A stretch of DNA of 64,000 nucleotides from an uncultured Collinsella sp. (lineage in GTDB: Bacteria; Actinomycetota; Coriobacteriia; Coriobacteriales; Coriobacteriaceae). Where the stretch lies: positions 1 to 64,000 of the forward strand of contig CABUGI010000001.1 of NCBI GenBank assembly GCA_902491055.1, read 5' to 3'. Of the stretch, positions 1 to 7,473 are shown piece by piece (the first letter of the stretch is position 1; the number at the start of each line of letters is the position of its first letter). Both the position numbers and the translations under genes were made by a program. The notes under the pieces are model-generated. The model ran no database searches, was not told the DNA's origin, and was given only the letters and a program-made list of their open reading frames with translations.

Positions 1-1
1 G

Positions 2-298
2 GTCGCCGAGCGCGAGCTGTTCCGCACGCTCGACCTGGGCTCGGCGCTCAACGCCGCCCGCGCCGCCGACGATGAGGACGCCCGCATCGCCGCCATGCGC
101 GAGGCGGTCGAGTCCAAGCCCGCGCCGTGCCCCGCGCCGAGGCGCCAGGCGGAACCCGCCGCCGCGGCGCGCCCCGAGCTGTCCTGCGCGTGGACGGTCG
201 AGATCCCGTCCGCGACCCGCTCGCAGATGGAGCTGCTCGCCGCGGCGCTGCGCGAGCGAGGCATCACCGGCACCATCAAGTGCAGGGGGGTGCGCTAG
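2..298 (+). CDS. C-terminal fragment of a phage protein, DUF1351-like
   Basis: The frame is open from the first bases of the window, so the start lies outside it; at least 98 residues are visible. The fragment has an Ala/Glu-rich helical part, a Pro/Ala linker and a final small domain with a pattern of the type 'SQMELLAAALRERGI'. That ending resembles the C-terminus of DUF1351 proteins, which commonly sit next to ERF or RecT annealing genes in phages. The following ERF gene starts directly after the stop codon, so the two are translationally coupled. DUF1351 is an inference from context and the ending only. Confidence 0.5.
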   Translation, partial: VAERELFRTLDLGSALNAARAADDEDARIAAMREAVESKPAPCPAPRRQAEPAAAARPELSCAWTVEIPSATRSQMELLAAALRERGITGTIKCRGVR

Positions 299-856
299 AT
301 GGCCGACGAGAAGATGACGCTCTCCCAGGCGATAGCCAAGGTGCAGCGCTCCGTGACCGTCCCCAAGGCGCGCTACAACGCGTTCGGGAAGTTCAGCTAC
401 CGCTCGTTCGAGGACATCGTCGCTGCGCTCAAGGAGCCCCGCAAGGAGGCGGGCGTGGCGTTCACGCTCCAGGACGGCATCTGCAAGGTGGGCGAGCGCT
501 ACTACGTCGAGGCGACGTGCACGCTGTTCTTCGAGGACGGGCACGGCGATACGAGGGAGTTCAAGGCCTACGCCCGCGAGGCGGAGCACAAGAGCGGCTC
601 CGATGACGCGCAGGTGACCGGCATGGCATCTAGCTACGCGCGCAAGTACGCGCTGTGCGGCCTGTTCGCCATCGACGGGCAGAGCGACCCGGACGCGCTG
701 TCGGACAAGCCCGAGAAGGAACCGCCCGAGAGCGGCGGCTTCACGGCGAAGTGCAAGGCCTGCGGCACGGCCTACACCTTCGAGTCGAAAGAGCAGTACG
801 AGGAGTTCAAGAAGCATCCCGGCTGTTGCGCCACCCCGACGTGGCGCGTCCTGTAG
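299..856 (+). CDS. ERF-family single-strand annealing protein
   Basis: A 185-residue recombinase that should anneal complementary single strands during phage recombination. Residues 29-40 carry the ERF motif with 'FGKFSYRSFEDI', and residues 107-127 the second block with 'TGMASSYARKYAL' followed by an acidic stretch. The C-terminal 40 residues hold a CxxC pair and a later CC pair, possibly a zinc knuckle. The start abuts the previous stop. The single-strand binding protein lies one gene downstream, the usual partner of such annealing proteins. Confidence 0.9.
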   Translation: MADEKMTLSQAIAKVQRSVTVPKARYNAFGKFSYRSFEDIVAALKEPRKEAGVAFTLQDGICKVGERYYVEATCTLFFEDGHGDTREFKAYAREAEHKSGSDDAQVTGMASSYARKYALCGLFAIDGQSDPDALSDKPEKEPPESGGFTAKCKACGTAYTFESKEQYEEFKKHPGCCATPTWRVL

Positions 857-859
857 GCC

Positions 860-1207
860 ATGCAGGACATGTACGCGCAGCGCGAGGAGCTGTTCGAGCG
901 CCTCATGGCGGAGCTGGACACGCTCAGGCGGACGGGCCAGCAGTACGCCGAGAACGAGGCCGACTACCGCAAGGCCCTGCGCATCGCCATCCTCGAGGAG
1001 CGCTCCAAGGGCACGCCGGTGACCATCATCGGCGACCTGTGCCGGGGGCGCGAGGAGATAGCCGAGAAGAAGCAGCTGCGCGACTGCGCGGAGGCGCTCT
1101 ACAAGGCATCGAGCGAGGCGATCATGGCCCTCAAGCTGCGAATCAAGACAGTGGACGCCGACATCCAGAGGACATGGACGAGCGGCGGAGAGGAGACATA
1201 CAGATGA
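860..1207 (+). CDS. hypothetical phage coiled-coil protein
   Basis: A 115-residue protein, almost entirely helical and charged, with heptad-like Leu/Ala spacing (residues 5-40 and 65-105). I do not recognise the family. It lies between the ERF annealing protein and SSB, and its stop overlaps the SSB start (ATGA), so it belongs to the recombination operon. A role as an accessory or nuclease partner is possible, but no catalytic motif is visible. Confidence 0.75.
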   Translation: MQDMYAQREELFERLMAELDTLRRTGQQYAENEADYRKALRIAILEERSKGTPVTIIGDLCRGREEIAEKKQLRDCAEALYKASSEAIMALKLRIKTVDADIQRTWTSGGEETYR

Positions 1208-1836
1208 GCATCAACAGAGTGGTCGTGTCGGGCAATCTGACCCGAGACCCCGAACTGCGCGCCACGCCGGGCGGCACTCAGGTGCTGGGCTTCGGCGTGG
1301 CCGTCAACGACCGCCGCCGCAACCAGCAGACGGGGGAGTGGGAGGACTACCCGAACTTCATCGACTGCACCATGTTCGGCAACCGCGCCGAGGCGCTCTC
1401 GCGCATCCTGCGCAAGGGCATGAAGGTCGCCATCGAGGGGAAGCTGCGCTACAGCTCCTGGGAGGACAAGAACGGTGGCGGCAGGCGCTCGAAGGTCGAG
1501 ATCATCCCCGACGAGGTCGTCCTCATGAGCCAGAACCCCAACGGCCAGCAGGCCCCGCAGCAGTACGCGCCGCAGGGATACCAGCAGCAGTACGCGCCCC
1601 AGCAGGCACCGCGGGCATATGCCCCGCAGCCGGCGCCGCAGCAGCCCGCGCCGCAATGGAACGCCCAGCAGGCCTACCAGCAGGCCCCGCAGGCTGCTCC
1701 GCAGCGGCCCCAGCAGGCACCGCAGGCCGCGCCGCAGCCGGCACCGCCGCAGCCGGCACCGCAGCAGCCGGCACCGCAGCAGCCGGCACCCGCCCAGCAG
1801 CAGCTGGACGTGTACGACGAAGACATCCCGTTTTAG
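1204..1836 (+). CDS. ssb: phage single-stranded DNA-binding protein
   Basis: A 210-residue SSB. Residues 1-105 form the OB fold, starting with the typical 'INRVVVSGNLTRDPELR' and including the 'FIDCTMFGNRAEAL' strand. A long Gln/Pro/Ala-rich linker of about 90 residues follows, built from repeats of the QQAP and PAPQ type. The protein ends in 'DVYDEDIPF', the acidic tip that recruits partner proteins. The start is fixed by an ATGA overlap with the gene upstream. Confidence 0.95.
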   Translation: MSINRVVVSGNLTRDPELRATPGGTQVLGFGVAVNDRRRNQQTGEWEDYPNFIDCTMFGNRAEALSRILRKGMKVAIEGKLRYSSWEDKNGGGRRSKVEIIPDEVVLMSQNPNGQQAPQQYAPQGYQQQYAPQQAPRAYAPQPAPQQPAPQWNAQQAYQQAPQAAPQRPQQAPQAAPQPAPPQPAPQQPAPQQPAPAQQQLDVYDEDIPF

Positions 1837-1846
1837 CGGCGAGGGG

Positions 1847-2467
1847 ATGCAGATCCTAGATTCCCTGGTCGACGGGCCGCTCCTTCTCGGCAACCGCAGG
1901 GAGGGCGACGAGCTGATAGGCATGATCGTCCGGTACCTGCGCACCGGGGAGGTGCCGGAGCCGCGCACGGACAGCCAGAGGGCCATCCTCGCCGCCGTGC
2001 GGCCCGTCATGGAGACCTCCCGCTCACGCATCGTGGCGGGGAGCAACGGGGGAAGCAAACAGCCAAGCAACGATGCAAGCAAACAGCCAAGCAAACAGCC
2101 AAGCAAAACGGCAAGCAAACCGGAAAGCAAGACGGAAAGCAAAGCCGCAAGCAAACGACCAAGCGAAGAGGAAGAGGAAGAGGAAGTAGGAATTACGGAG
2201 AAAGGGAAGGGGAAACGGGCGCGTTTCCGCGCCCCCTCTCCCGCGGATGTCCGCGAGTACGCGGCGGCCTACGCCGAGTCCAGGGGCATCGCCCTCGGCT
2301 CCGTTGACTTCGACCCCGACTACTTCGTCGACTACTACGAGTCCAAGGGCTGGAAGGTCGGCAAGGCACCGATGAAGGACTGGAAGGCCACGGTGCGCAA
2401 CTGGCTGAGGTCCTCGAAACCGAGGGGAAAGGAGGCATCGGGCGATGACTACAGCGTCTACGACTAG
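1847..2467 (+). CDS. DUF6291-like phage replication protein with tandem repeat linker
   Basis: A 206-residue protein. The N-terminal part (about 1-65) has the pattern of DUF6291 phage proteins ('IVRYLRTGEVPE'). The C-terminal part (about 125-195) has the 'YYESKGWKVGKAPMKDWKATVRNW' block split between two conserved pieces, known from phage replisome organiser proteins of the DnaD type. Between them lies a Ser/Lys-rich linker from nine 4-residue repeats (SKQP and variants), then a poly-Glu run. A DnaC-like loader gene overlaps its end by 23 bases, supporting a replication-initiation role. I chose ATG 1847 because GAGGGG precedes it directly. Confidence 0.7.
   Translation: MQILDSLVDGPLLLGNRREGDELIGMIVRYLRTGEVPEPRTDSQRAILAAVRPVMETSRSRIVAGSNGGSKQPSNDASKQPSKQPSKTASKPESKTESKAASKRPSEEEEEEEVGITEKGKGKRARFRAPSPADVREYAAAYAESRGIALGSVDFDPDYFVDYYESKGWKVGKAPMKDWKATVRNWLRSSKPRGKEASGDDYSVYD
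2054..2161 (+). repeat. nine direct 12-bp repeats inside the replication gene
   Basis: The unit is of the form AGCAAACAGCCA, repeated nine times in register with decreasing similarity and keeping AGCAA at the head of nearly every unit. It encodes the flexible SKQP-type linker of the replication protein. Iteron arrays inside the initiator gene are known from lambda O and several siphophages, so this is a candidate replication origin. A purely protein-level repeat is the alternative. Confidence 0.7.
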
Positions 2468-3185
2468 CCCGAAGTTCCGCATCTGCCCGCACTGCGGCAA
2501 GGTGCTCAAGGCGAGATACACCGACGCGCTCGCCGAGGCCACGGGCATCAGGATGTTCTGCGGCTACGAGGAGTGCGACTGCGCCGGGGCCGAGGCCGAC
2601 AGGCGCGAGGCCGAGGAGCGCGCAGCCCGCAAGGCGGCGGAGGACAGGGCCGAGGCCCTGAGACGCCGCTACCTGCGCGCCGGCGTCCCGGAGCGCTACC
2701 TCTCGCTCGACCACGTCAAGGCGGGCGTGCTCGCCGACAAGATGGGCCGCGGGAAGTGGCTCTACCTCTGGGGCGACGTCGGCACCCGCAAGACCACCTG
2801 CGCGGCGGCTATCGCCAAACGCCTCGCCGACTCCGGCTCGCAGGTCCTGATGGTGCCGATGTACCGCATCCTCGACGAGATCCAGCGCAGCTTCCACGAC
2901 GGTGGCGACCCGCTGAAGCGCTACTGCGAGGTTGGGTACCTCATCGTCGACGACCTGGGCAAGCGCAGGCCGACGGGCTTCGTGCTCGACAGCCTGTTCC
3001 AGCTGGTCGACAGACGCTACTCGGCGATGCTGCCGACTTGCGTCACGACGCAGTACCGCCCGGGCGAGCTTGTCCGAAGGCTCGCCGAGCAGGGCGACCC
3101 GGACACCGCCAAGGCCATCGTGTCCAGGCTCCGCCACGGCGCCGAGGTCGTGGAGTTCACCGGCCCGGACGGGAGGCTCTCATGA
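2445..3185 (+). CDS. DnaC-like helicase-loader ATPase
   Basis: A 246-residue AAA+ protein expected to load the replicative helicase at the phage origin. An N-terminal Cys-rich part (CPHC at 14-17, further Cys at 39-46) may bind zinc, followed by a charged helix. Walker A lies at 110-117 as 'GDVGTRKT', where the usual third glycine is arginine. Walker B is 'YLIVDDLG' at 165-172. Sensor-like 'CVTTQY' follows. The start overlaps the preceding replication gene by 23 bases, with GGAGG upstream. Confidence 0.85.
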   Translation: MTTASTTSPKFRICPHCGKVLKARYTDALAEATGIRMFCGYEECDCAGAEADRREAEERAARKAAEDRAEALRRRYLRAGVPERYLSLDHVKAGVLADKMGRGKWLYLWGDVGTRKTTCAAAIAKRLADSGSQVLMVPMYRILDEIQRSFHDGGDPLKRYCEVGYLIVDDLGKRRPTGFVLDSLFQLVDRRYSAMLPTCVTTQYRPGELVRRLAEQGDPDTAKAIVSRLRHGAEVVEFTGPDGRLS

Positions 3186-3634
3186 TCCTCGACGCGGGCC
3201 TGCTGAGGGGATGGCCGAAGGAGCGCGCCGAGCTCTACGGCAAGCCGCACCTCGGGGCGAGGTACACGCACGACACGGCATACGAGCCGACGCAGGCCCG
3301 GTGCGCGGTGTGCGGCAGGCGCGCCTCCAACTGCCACCACGTCGCCCGCAGGTCGTGGGGAAAGACGTTCAGGCTCGTCACGCCAAACGGGTTGTGGGAG
3401 CTGCGCAGCCCGCTGTTCGCCCTGTGCGGCTCCGGCACGACCGGTTGCCACGGGAAGTTCCACGACGGCGGCCTCAGGGCCGAGTGGGTATGGCGCACCG
3501 GGGCGGCCGAGGAGGCATGGTGGTCCGGCACATTGCTCAGGGAGTATCCGCCGCACAGCCCCGACCTCTACATGTTCGGCTACTGGGCCATCACCGACCG
3601 TTACGGAAATGAGATCATCCGAGAGGTGAAATAA
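3182..3634 (+). CDS. HNH-like / zinc-finger phage protein
   Basis: A 150-residue protein with CxxC near residue 40 ('CAVCGRR'), a following 'CHHVARR' and a second Cys/His group 'CGSGTTGCHGKFH' about 40 residues later. This spacing is that of treble-clef HNH-type nucleases or structure-specific phage endonucleases. It overlaps the DnaC-like gene by 4 bases (ATGA) and closes the replication operon. A nuclease role is inferred from the motif layout; a non-catalytic zinc protein is possible. Confidence 0.6.
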   Translation: MILDAGLLRGWPKERAELYGKPHLGARYTHDTAYEPTQARCAVCGRRASNCHHVARRSWGKTFRLVTPNGLWELRSPLFALCGSGTTGCHGKFHDGGLRAEWVWRTGAAEEAWWSGTLLREYPPHSPDLYMFGYWAITDRYGNEIIREVK

Positions 3635-3636
3635 CG

Positions 3637-4086
3637 ATGGAGATCACCAACTGCGAGCAGTACGTGCTCGCCGAGCTTGACTACGAGCAGCGCCGCAACG
3701 AGCGCCTCGTGGCCGAGAACAACAAGCTGGTCAAGCAGCTCGACGCCATGACAAAGATGGCCAACGGCTACCGACATATCATCAACCGGCCCAAGACGCC
3801 CATCGAGGCGCTCGCGGACAGGGTCATGCGCGAGGAGATGCTGACCCGCTTCACCTACGCCGAGGTCACGGACGTCAAGAGCGCGTTCAGCGGAAGGCTG
3901 CTCGACTTCGACGAATGGTGCCACGATGCGATGCGATATGTGGCGCTGGCGGACGACGTCGGCGAGGAGGAGTTCACCCGGTTCATGCGCCGGGACCTCA
4001 AGAGGATCTACGACAAGAAGGTGGCCAAGCGTGCCGAGCAGAGGCCGCCGTGCCCGACAAGAGCGGCAGGGCGGGCCGATGAATGA
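3637..4086 (+). CDS. hypothetical phage protein with N-terminal coiled coil
   Basis: 149 residues. An N-terminal helical part (about 10-50) with leucine and asparagine heptads is followed by a mixed domain and a basic, Arg/Lys-rich tail. No family is recognised. It starts two bases after the previous stop and overlaps the next gene by 8 bases. Confidence 0.7.
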   Translation: MEITNCEQYVLAELDYEQRRNERLVAENNKLVKQLDAMTKMANGYRHIINRPKTPIEALADRVMREEMLTRFTYAEVTDVKSAFSGRLLDFDEWCHDAMRYVALADDVGEEEFTRFMRRDLKRIYDKKVAKRAEQRPPCPTRAAGRADE

Positions 4087-4489
4087 CGAGAGGGCCGTCG
4101 CCGCGGCCATCCACGCCGGGCTCCAGAGCGACGACGTGACCGACCTGTACACGGGCGACTGCAGGGGCTGCGGCGAGTGCTGCTCGCGCTTCCTGCCCGT
4201 GAGCCCGTTCGACCGGGTGCGCCTCGAGACGTACGTGCGCCGGAACGGAATCGAGCCCGCCGAGCCCAGGGCGGAGTACGACCTGCTGTGCCCGTACCTG
4301 ACGGACGGGCGCGAGTGCGCGGTCTACGCCGCGAGGCCCGAGATCTGCCGGGCGTACCGGTGCGACAGGCACAAGAGGGGCGAGCTCGGCATGTTCTTCG
4401 GCGCGGAGTGCGCCGAGGTGACCGACATGCGCGAGCTCGCGGAGGCGATGGCCCGCGACGTCTACAGGAAGGAGCAGGGGAATGGCTAG
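4079..4489 (+). CDS. YkgJ-family cysteine cluster protein
   Basis: 136 residues with the family signature 'CRGCGECCSRF' near residue 25, then a conserved 'CPYL', a 'CAVYAARPEICRAYRC' block and a late Cys. YkgJ/UPF0153 proteins coordinate a metal, possibly an Fe-S cluster or zinc; their role is poorly known. The start ATG 4079 overlaps the upstream stop. It opens a run of four small Cys-rich or short genes linked by ATGA overlaps. Confidence 0.85.
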   Translation: MNDERAVAAAIHAGLQSDDVTDLYTGDCRGCGECCSRFLPVSPFDRVRLETYVRRNGIEPAEPRAEYDLLCPYLTDGRECAVYAARPEICRAYRCDRHKRGELGMFFGAECAEVTDMRELAEAMARDVYRKEQGNG

Positions 4490-4706
4490 GAACGTCTACG
4501 GCGGCTACTGCCGCGAGTGCGGCAGGTGGACGCCTCCCGGTTTCGGGCACTTCGAGCGCTACCGCGGCGGCTGGCGCGTCCACTGCGTCGAGTGCGCGAG
4601 CGGGCGGAAGCTGCCGCCCGAGGGAGACCAGGCGGCGCAGGACATGCGGCGCCACGTAAGGAACATGGTGAACGACGGAAGGTACGGGAAGAGGGGATAC
4701 AGATGA
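4482..4706 (+). CDS. small zinc-ribbon-like phage protein
   Basis: 74 residues with CxxC at about 10-13 and CxxC at about 35-38, the spacing of a small zinc ribbon, and a basic C-terminus. It overlaps the YkgJ gene by 8 bases and the next gene by 4. Function unknown. Confidence 0.7.
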   Translation: MARNVYGGYCRECGRWTPPGFGHFERYRGGWRVHCVECASGRKLPPEGDQAAQDMRRHVRNMVNDGRYGKRGYR

Positions 4707-4900
4707 CGGGGAACGAGAGGCCGGACATCTATGCGGACGGACTCCGGGAGGAGCGCTGTGAGAACTGTCTGCACTGCTGCGCGACGGTGCTGCGCACCGT
4801 CCACGGCGTGGAGCGCACCGAGTACGAGTGCGGGCGGCGCCCGGAGTTCGTGCACCGCACGCAGGGGCTCGCCAGGTGCAACTACTGGGAGGCGCGATGA
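4703..4900 (+). CDS. small Cys-rich phage protein
   Basis: 65 residues with the group 'CENCLHCC' near residue 20, a later 'ECGRRPEF' and a final 'CNYWEAR'. The layout recalls a shortened YkgJ-type cysteine cluster. The start is fixed by an ATGA overlap with the gene before it, preceded by GAGGGG. Confidence 0.7.
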   Translation: MTGNERPDIYADGLREERCENCLHCCATVLRTVHGVERTEYECGRRPEFVHRTQGLARCNYWEAR

Positions 4901-5088
4901 GCGGATGGGATGAGCTCGGCCGCGAGCAAGACATGGCCGCGGCGAGGGCCGTCGGCTACCTCGAGGGCATGAGCGCGTGGCTGTGGTCGCATGTCGGCCC
5001 AGACCTCGCGGACGGCGCGGTCGCCGAGTACGACAGGAGCCTGGAGAAGATCGCGAGGGCGATGGGTCTGGAGGTGATGCACGGATGA
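4897..5088 (+). CDS. hypothetical small phage protein
   Basis: 63 residues, helical, acidic in the middle, with no recognised motif. ATGA overlaps at both ends place it in the same translationally coupled operon as the Cys-rich genes. Confidence 0.65.
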   Translation: MSGWDELGREQDMAAARAVGYLEGMSAWLWSHVGPDLADGAVAEYDRSLEKIARAMGLEVMHG

Positions 5089-5501
5089 GCGTCGAGTTGC
5101 CCAAGGATGCCGAGGGGTGCGAGATTCCGCTGGACACCTCGAAGTTGTTTATCTCAGATGGAACTATGGTTCATGTCTTGAGGTTCGAGTACATGTACCA
5201 CACCCATGACGCCCATGACGCTTGGTTTGTGTATATCGAGCGCACGCCCGGCGAACACATGACTTTGCGTGCCTGTGACGTACATCTCACCCCGCCCGAC
5301 AGCTGGGGGAAGCTGCTGGAGGACTTGGGGCGAGCCGGGAGTCATGACGACACCATCAGCCCGTATTGTCGGTACCTTAACCCCACCGGCAAATGCTCGG
5401 CCTGTCTGGCTTACCCCGGCTCTAGTACTTGCGACTACCAAAGCGGGCGTGCCTTCAGGGACATTTTCAAACGCATCCGCAAGCTGAGGGGTGAGGACTG
5501 A
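5085..5501 (+). CDS. hypothetical phage protein
   Basis: 138 residues. There is an N-terminal beta-rich part with His/Asp-rich 'YHTHDAHDAW' and a C-terminal part with two Cys pairs (CSAC and others) before a basic helix. The base composition is visibly less GC-rich than that of neighbouring genes and includes many TTG/TTT codons, suggesting a more recent arrival. Family unknown. Confidence 0.65.
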   Translation: MSVELPKDAEGCEIPLDTSKLFISDGTMVHVLRFEYMYHTHDAHDAWFVYIERTPGEHMTLRACDVHLTPPDSWGKLLEDLGRAGSHDDTISPYCRYLNPTGKCSACLAYPGSSTCDYQSGRAFRDIFKRIRKLRGED

Positions 5502-5770
5502 TGACGACGCACAGGCTCAAGATTCAAGAGCAATACGCCGACGCCGTCCTGAACGGCACCAAGACGTTCGAGGTCCGCAAGAACGACCGGGGCTACGAGG
5601 TCGGCGACAAGATCGTATTCGACGTTGTCACGAACGAAGGCTACGCCGTCGGGGAAGCAGCCAGGCATCCGCTCAACGGTGAAGTCTACCGAATCGACTA
5701 CATCCTCGACGACTTCGAGGGCCTTGCCCAGAAATACGTGGCGCTGGCCATATCCAAGGTGGACGAATGA
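5501..5770 (+). CDS. DUF3850 (ASCH-like) domain protein
   Basis: 89 residues matching DUF3850 over the full length: 'HRLKIQEQYADAVLNGTKT' followed by 'FEVRKNDRGYEVGD', and near the end 'YILDDFEGL'. DUF3850 belongs to the ASCH/PUA-like fold, thought to bind RNA or modified nucleotides. It is common in phage accessory regions. Start and stop overlap the neighbours by one and four bases. Confidence 0.88.
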   Translation: MTTHRLKIQEQYADAVLNGTKTFEVRKNDRGYEVGDKIVFDVVTNEGYAVGEAARHPLNGEVYRIDYILDDFEGLAQKYVALAISKVDE

Positions 5771-5814
5771 TTACCGATGAAAAGCGCCGCGAGGCGGCGG
5801 CGAAGGAGGTATAG
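5767..5814 (+). pseudogene. 15-codon remnant of the MI(x)DE family
   Basis: An ATGA-coupled reading frame encoding MITDEKRREAAAKEV. It matches the first 12-15 residues of the proteins starting at 7129 and 6506 and then stops. Its last codons contain the AAGGAGG that serves as ribosome binding site for the next gene. It is best read as the truncated head of a duplicated gene, now acting as a leader peptide for 5817. It is too short to be certain that it is translated. Confidence 0.5.
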
Positions 5815-5816
5815 CC

Positions 5817-6326
5817 ATGGCATACAGCGACTACGGCGCGTTCGTGTACCTCAACGGCGAGCGCAGAACCGACAAGGAGGACGTAGGCGTATACGACACC
5901 GACGAGGGTTCCCTGCCTACTGGACTCCGCGTGTACGCGAACATCATGAAGCACCATGACGGATTCGAGTGGTTCGAGTTCTCGCACCATGGAGTCATGG
6001 GCGACGGCAATGTCCGCGTCGGGTGCTACAAGCAGGGTTGGCCGGAGGTCTACGAGTGGGAGGACGGCGAGGACAAGCCGACCATATACACGTTCGATGA
6101 CCTTTCCCGCAAGTTCGGGTGGGACGGTTACAAGGAGTACGGCGACACGAGGTACGCCGCAGACGAGTACGACGAGGAGTTCGACTTCCTTGGATGGCAC
6201 TTCCACTTCTGGGGCGACGATACCGGCGGTACTCCGAGGTATGGGGCGACCATGAGCCGCGACGGAGAGACCTGGGAGTGCGACTACGACTGTATGTTTG
6301 GAGCTGGTTTCGATGACATTCACTAG
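5817..6326 (+). CDS. hypothetical acidic phage protein
   Basis: 169 residues, strongly acidic and aromatic-rich (many Asp, Tyr, Trp, Phe), with no Cys clusters like those of its neighbours. A strong AAGGAGG lies 7 bases before ATG 5817. No family is recognised. An acidic, aromatic surface would fit a DNA-mimic or anti-defence role, but that is speculation. Confidence 0.7.
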   Translation: MAYSDYGAFVYLNGERRTDKEDVGVYDTDEGSLPTGLRVYANIMKHHDGFEWFEFSHHGVMGDGNVRVGCYKQGWPEVYEWEDGEDKPTIYTFDDLSRKFGWDGYKEYGDTRYAADEYDEEFDFLGWHFHFWGDDTGGTPRYGATMSRDGETWECDYDCMFGAGFDDIH

Positions 6327-6513
6327 CGAAGAGCGACGCGAGATGGCTGAGAACCTGCGACACCTGACTATCGGCCACTCCATCCAGTACAAGGAGCAGT
6401 TCTTCGACGAGCTTGCCGAGGTGGTGGTCGGCTTCGAGGACTACCATGACTTCGATGTTGTCCTCGATAAGCTCGCTGATCTCATTGACCCGGAAGGGGG
6501 AGACGATGATTAA
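6313..6513 (+). CDS. small phage protein, truncated member of the (M)xxEERR family
   Basis: 66 residues from ATG 6313, which overlaps the upstream stop. The head 'TFTSEERREMAENLR' and the later 'LADLID' match the proteins at 6506 and 7129. The protein ends where those two continue into a zinc ribbon, so it appears to be a paralogue lacking that C-terminal domain. An ATG at 6298 is also in frame but would overlap the previous gene further. Confidence 0.7.
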   Translation: MTFTSEERREMAENLRHLTIGHSIQYKEQFFDELAEVVVGFEDYHDFDVVLDKLADLIDPEGGDDD

Positions 6514-6874
6514 CGACGAGGAGCGCAAGCGAGCGGTGGCTGAGTTGCGCGAAGCATCGACCGGGGCATACCGCCACGTTGATTCACTCGACGTGATTGC
6601 AAACTCAATCGGCGTCGAGGTGGACGGCAAGTTCATTCACGAGGTTGAGAACGAGACGTACGCGGCCCTTGCAGACCTAATCGACCGTCCGACATGTCAC
6701 AACGTCGCCGACTACACCAAGGAATCATTCAAGTGCTCAGAGTGCGGGTGCCGCGTGCTGGTGCCCGGCGACAGGCCGGACGGTGTGCTCGTCGTGACCT
6801 CCGAGGCGTTCCCAGTCGACTGGTACTCATGCCCGGTCTGCGGGGCGGTGGTGGTGGAAGATGAAGCGTATTAA
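6506..6874 (+). CDS. zinc-ribbon phage protein, MINDEERK family
   Basis: 122 residues. The head is 'MINDEERKRAVAELREAS', the middle has 'LADLIDRPTCHNV', and the C-terminal half has CSECGC and CPVCG pairs that should bind one zinc. The same three-part layout recurs in the protein at 7129. It overlaps the previous gene by 8 bases and the next by 14. Function unknown; probably a local duplication. Confidence 0.7.
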   Translation: MINDEERKRAVAELREASTGAYRHVDSLDVIANSIGVEVDGKFIHEVENETYAALADLIDRPTCHNVADYTKESFKCSECGCRVLVPGDRPDGVLVVTSEAFPVDWYSCPVCGAVVVEDEAY

Positions 6875-7136
6875 GTTCGCAAGGCCGGTCGATTGCCCGA
6901 CGTGCGGTGCGACCCCGTCGCACCAGAAGTGGAAGCCGCGCAAGCTGGTCTACACCAACGAGATGGTCGCGATAGGGGACGTCGACCCAGTCGACGCCGT
7001 CCACTGCCCTAGGTGCGACCTCGTCTTCGGCGTCGTGCATTACGAGCATGACGACACGTACATCACGAGCTGGACCGAGTTCGAGACTGTCCCACGGTAT
7101 TGCCCGTGGTGTGGGGAGGATTTGACTGATGATTAG
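6861..7136 (+). CDS. double zinc-ribbon phage protein
   Basis: 91 residues with three CxxC pairs (CPTC near 12, CPRC near 50, CPWC near 82), enough for one or two zinc sites. Overlaps at both ends keep it inside the paralogue cluster. No named family is recognised. Confidence 0.7.
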   Translation: MKRIKFARPVDCPTCGATPSHQKWKPRKLVYTNEMVAIGDVDPVDAVHCPRCDLVFGVVHYEHDDTYITSWTEFETVPRYCPWCGEDLTDD

Positions 7137-7473
7137 CGACGAGCAGCGCCGCGAGGCGGCGGCGAGCCTGCGCGGGTCGAGGGGCTTCTTCAACAGCCTG
7201 CCGAGGACCGTCCTCGAGCCGTTCATATTCGACATCTTCGAGCGCGTGCTCGAGTGCGTCGGCTATACGGAGGGCAACGTATTCGACTATCTCGCCGACC
7301 TCGTCGACCGCGGCGAGTGCGAGAACGTCTACGACGGGAGCGTCCAGGACTCGTGCGACAACGGCTTCCTGTGCTCGGTCTGCGGCTGCAAGGTCGAGGA
7401 CGAGGAGCACTACCGCGTGAGCGGCGTCTGGAACTATTGCCCGCAGTGCGGGAAGAGGGTGGTAAAGAGATGA
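7129..7473 (+). CDS. zinc-ribbon phage protein, MISDEQRR family
   Basis: 114 residues, paralogue of the protein at 6506. The head is 'MISDEQRREAAASLRG', the middle has 'LADLVDRGECENV', then CSVCGC and CPQCG for a zinc ribbon. It overlaps the previous gene by 8 bases. The repeated layout suggests gene duplication within the prophage rather than independent capture. Confidence 0.7.
   Translation: MISDEQRREAAASLRGSRGFFNSLPRTVLEPFIFDIFERVLECVGYTEGNVFDYLADLVDRGECENVYDGSVQDSCDNGFLCSVCGCKVEDEEHYRVSGVWNYCPQCGKRVVKR

Noticed and set aside
2054..2161. CRISPR array
   Set aside because: The units are contiguous 12-base repeats without spacers and lie inside a coding sequence.
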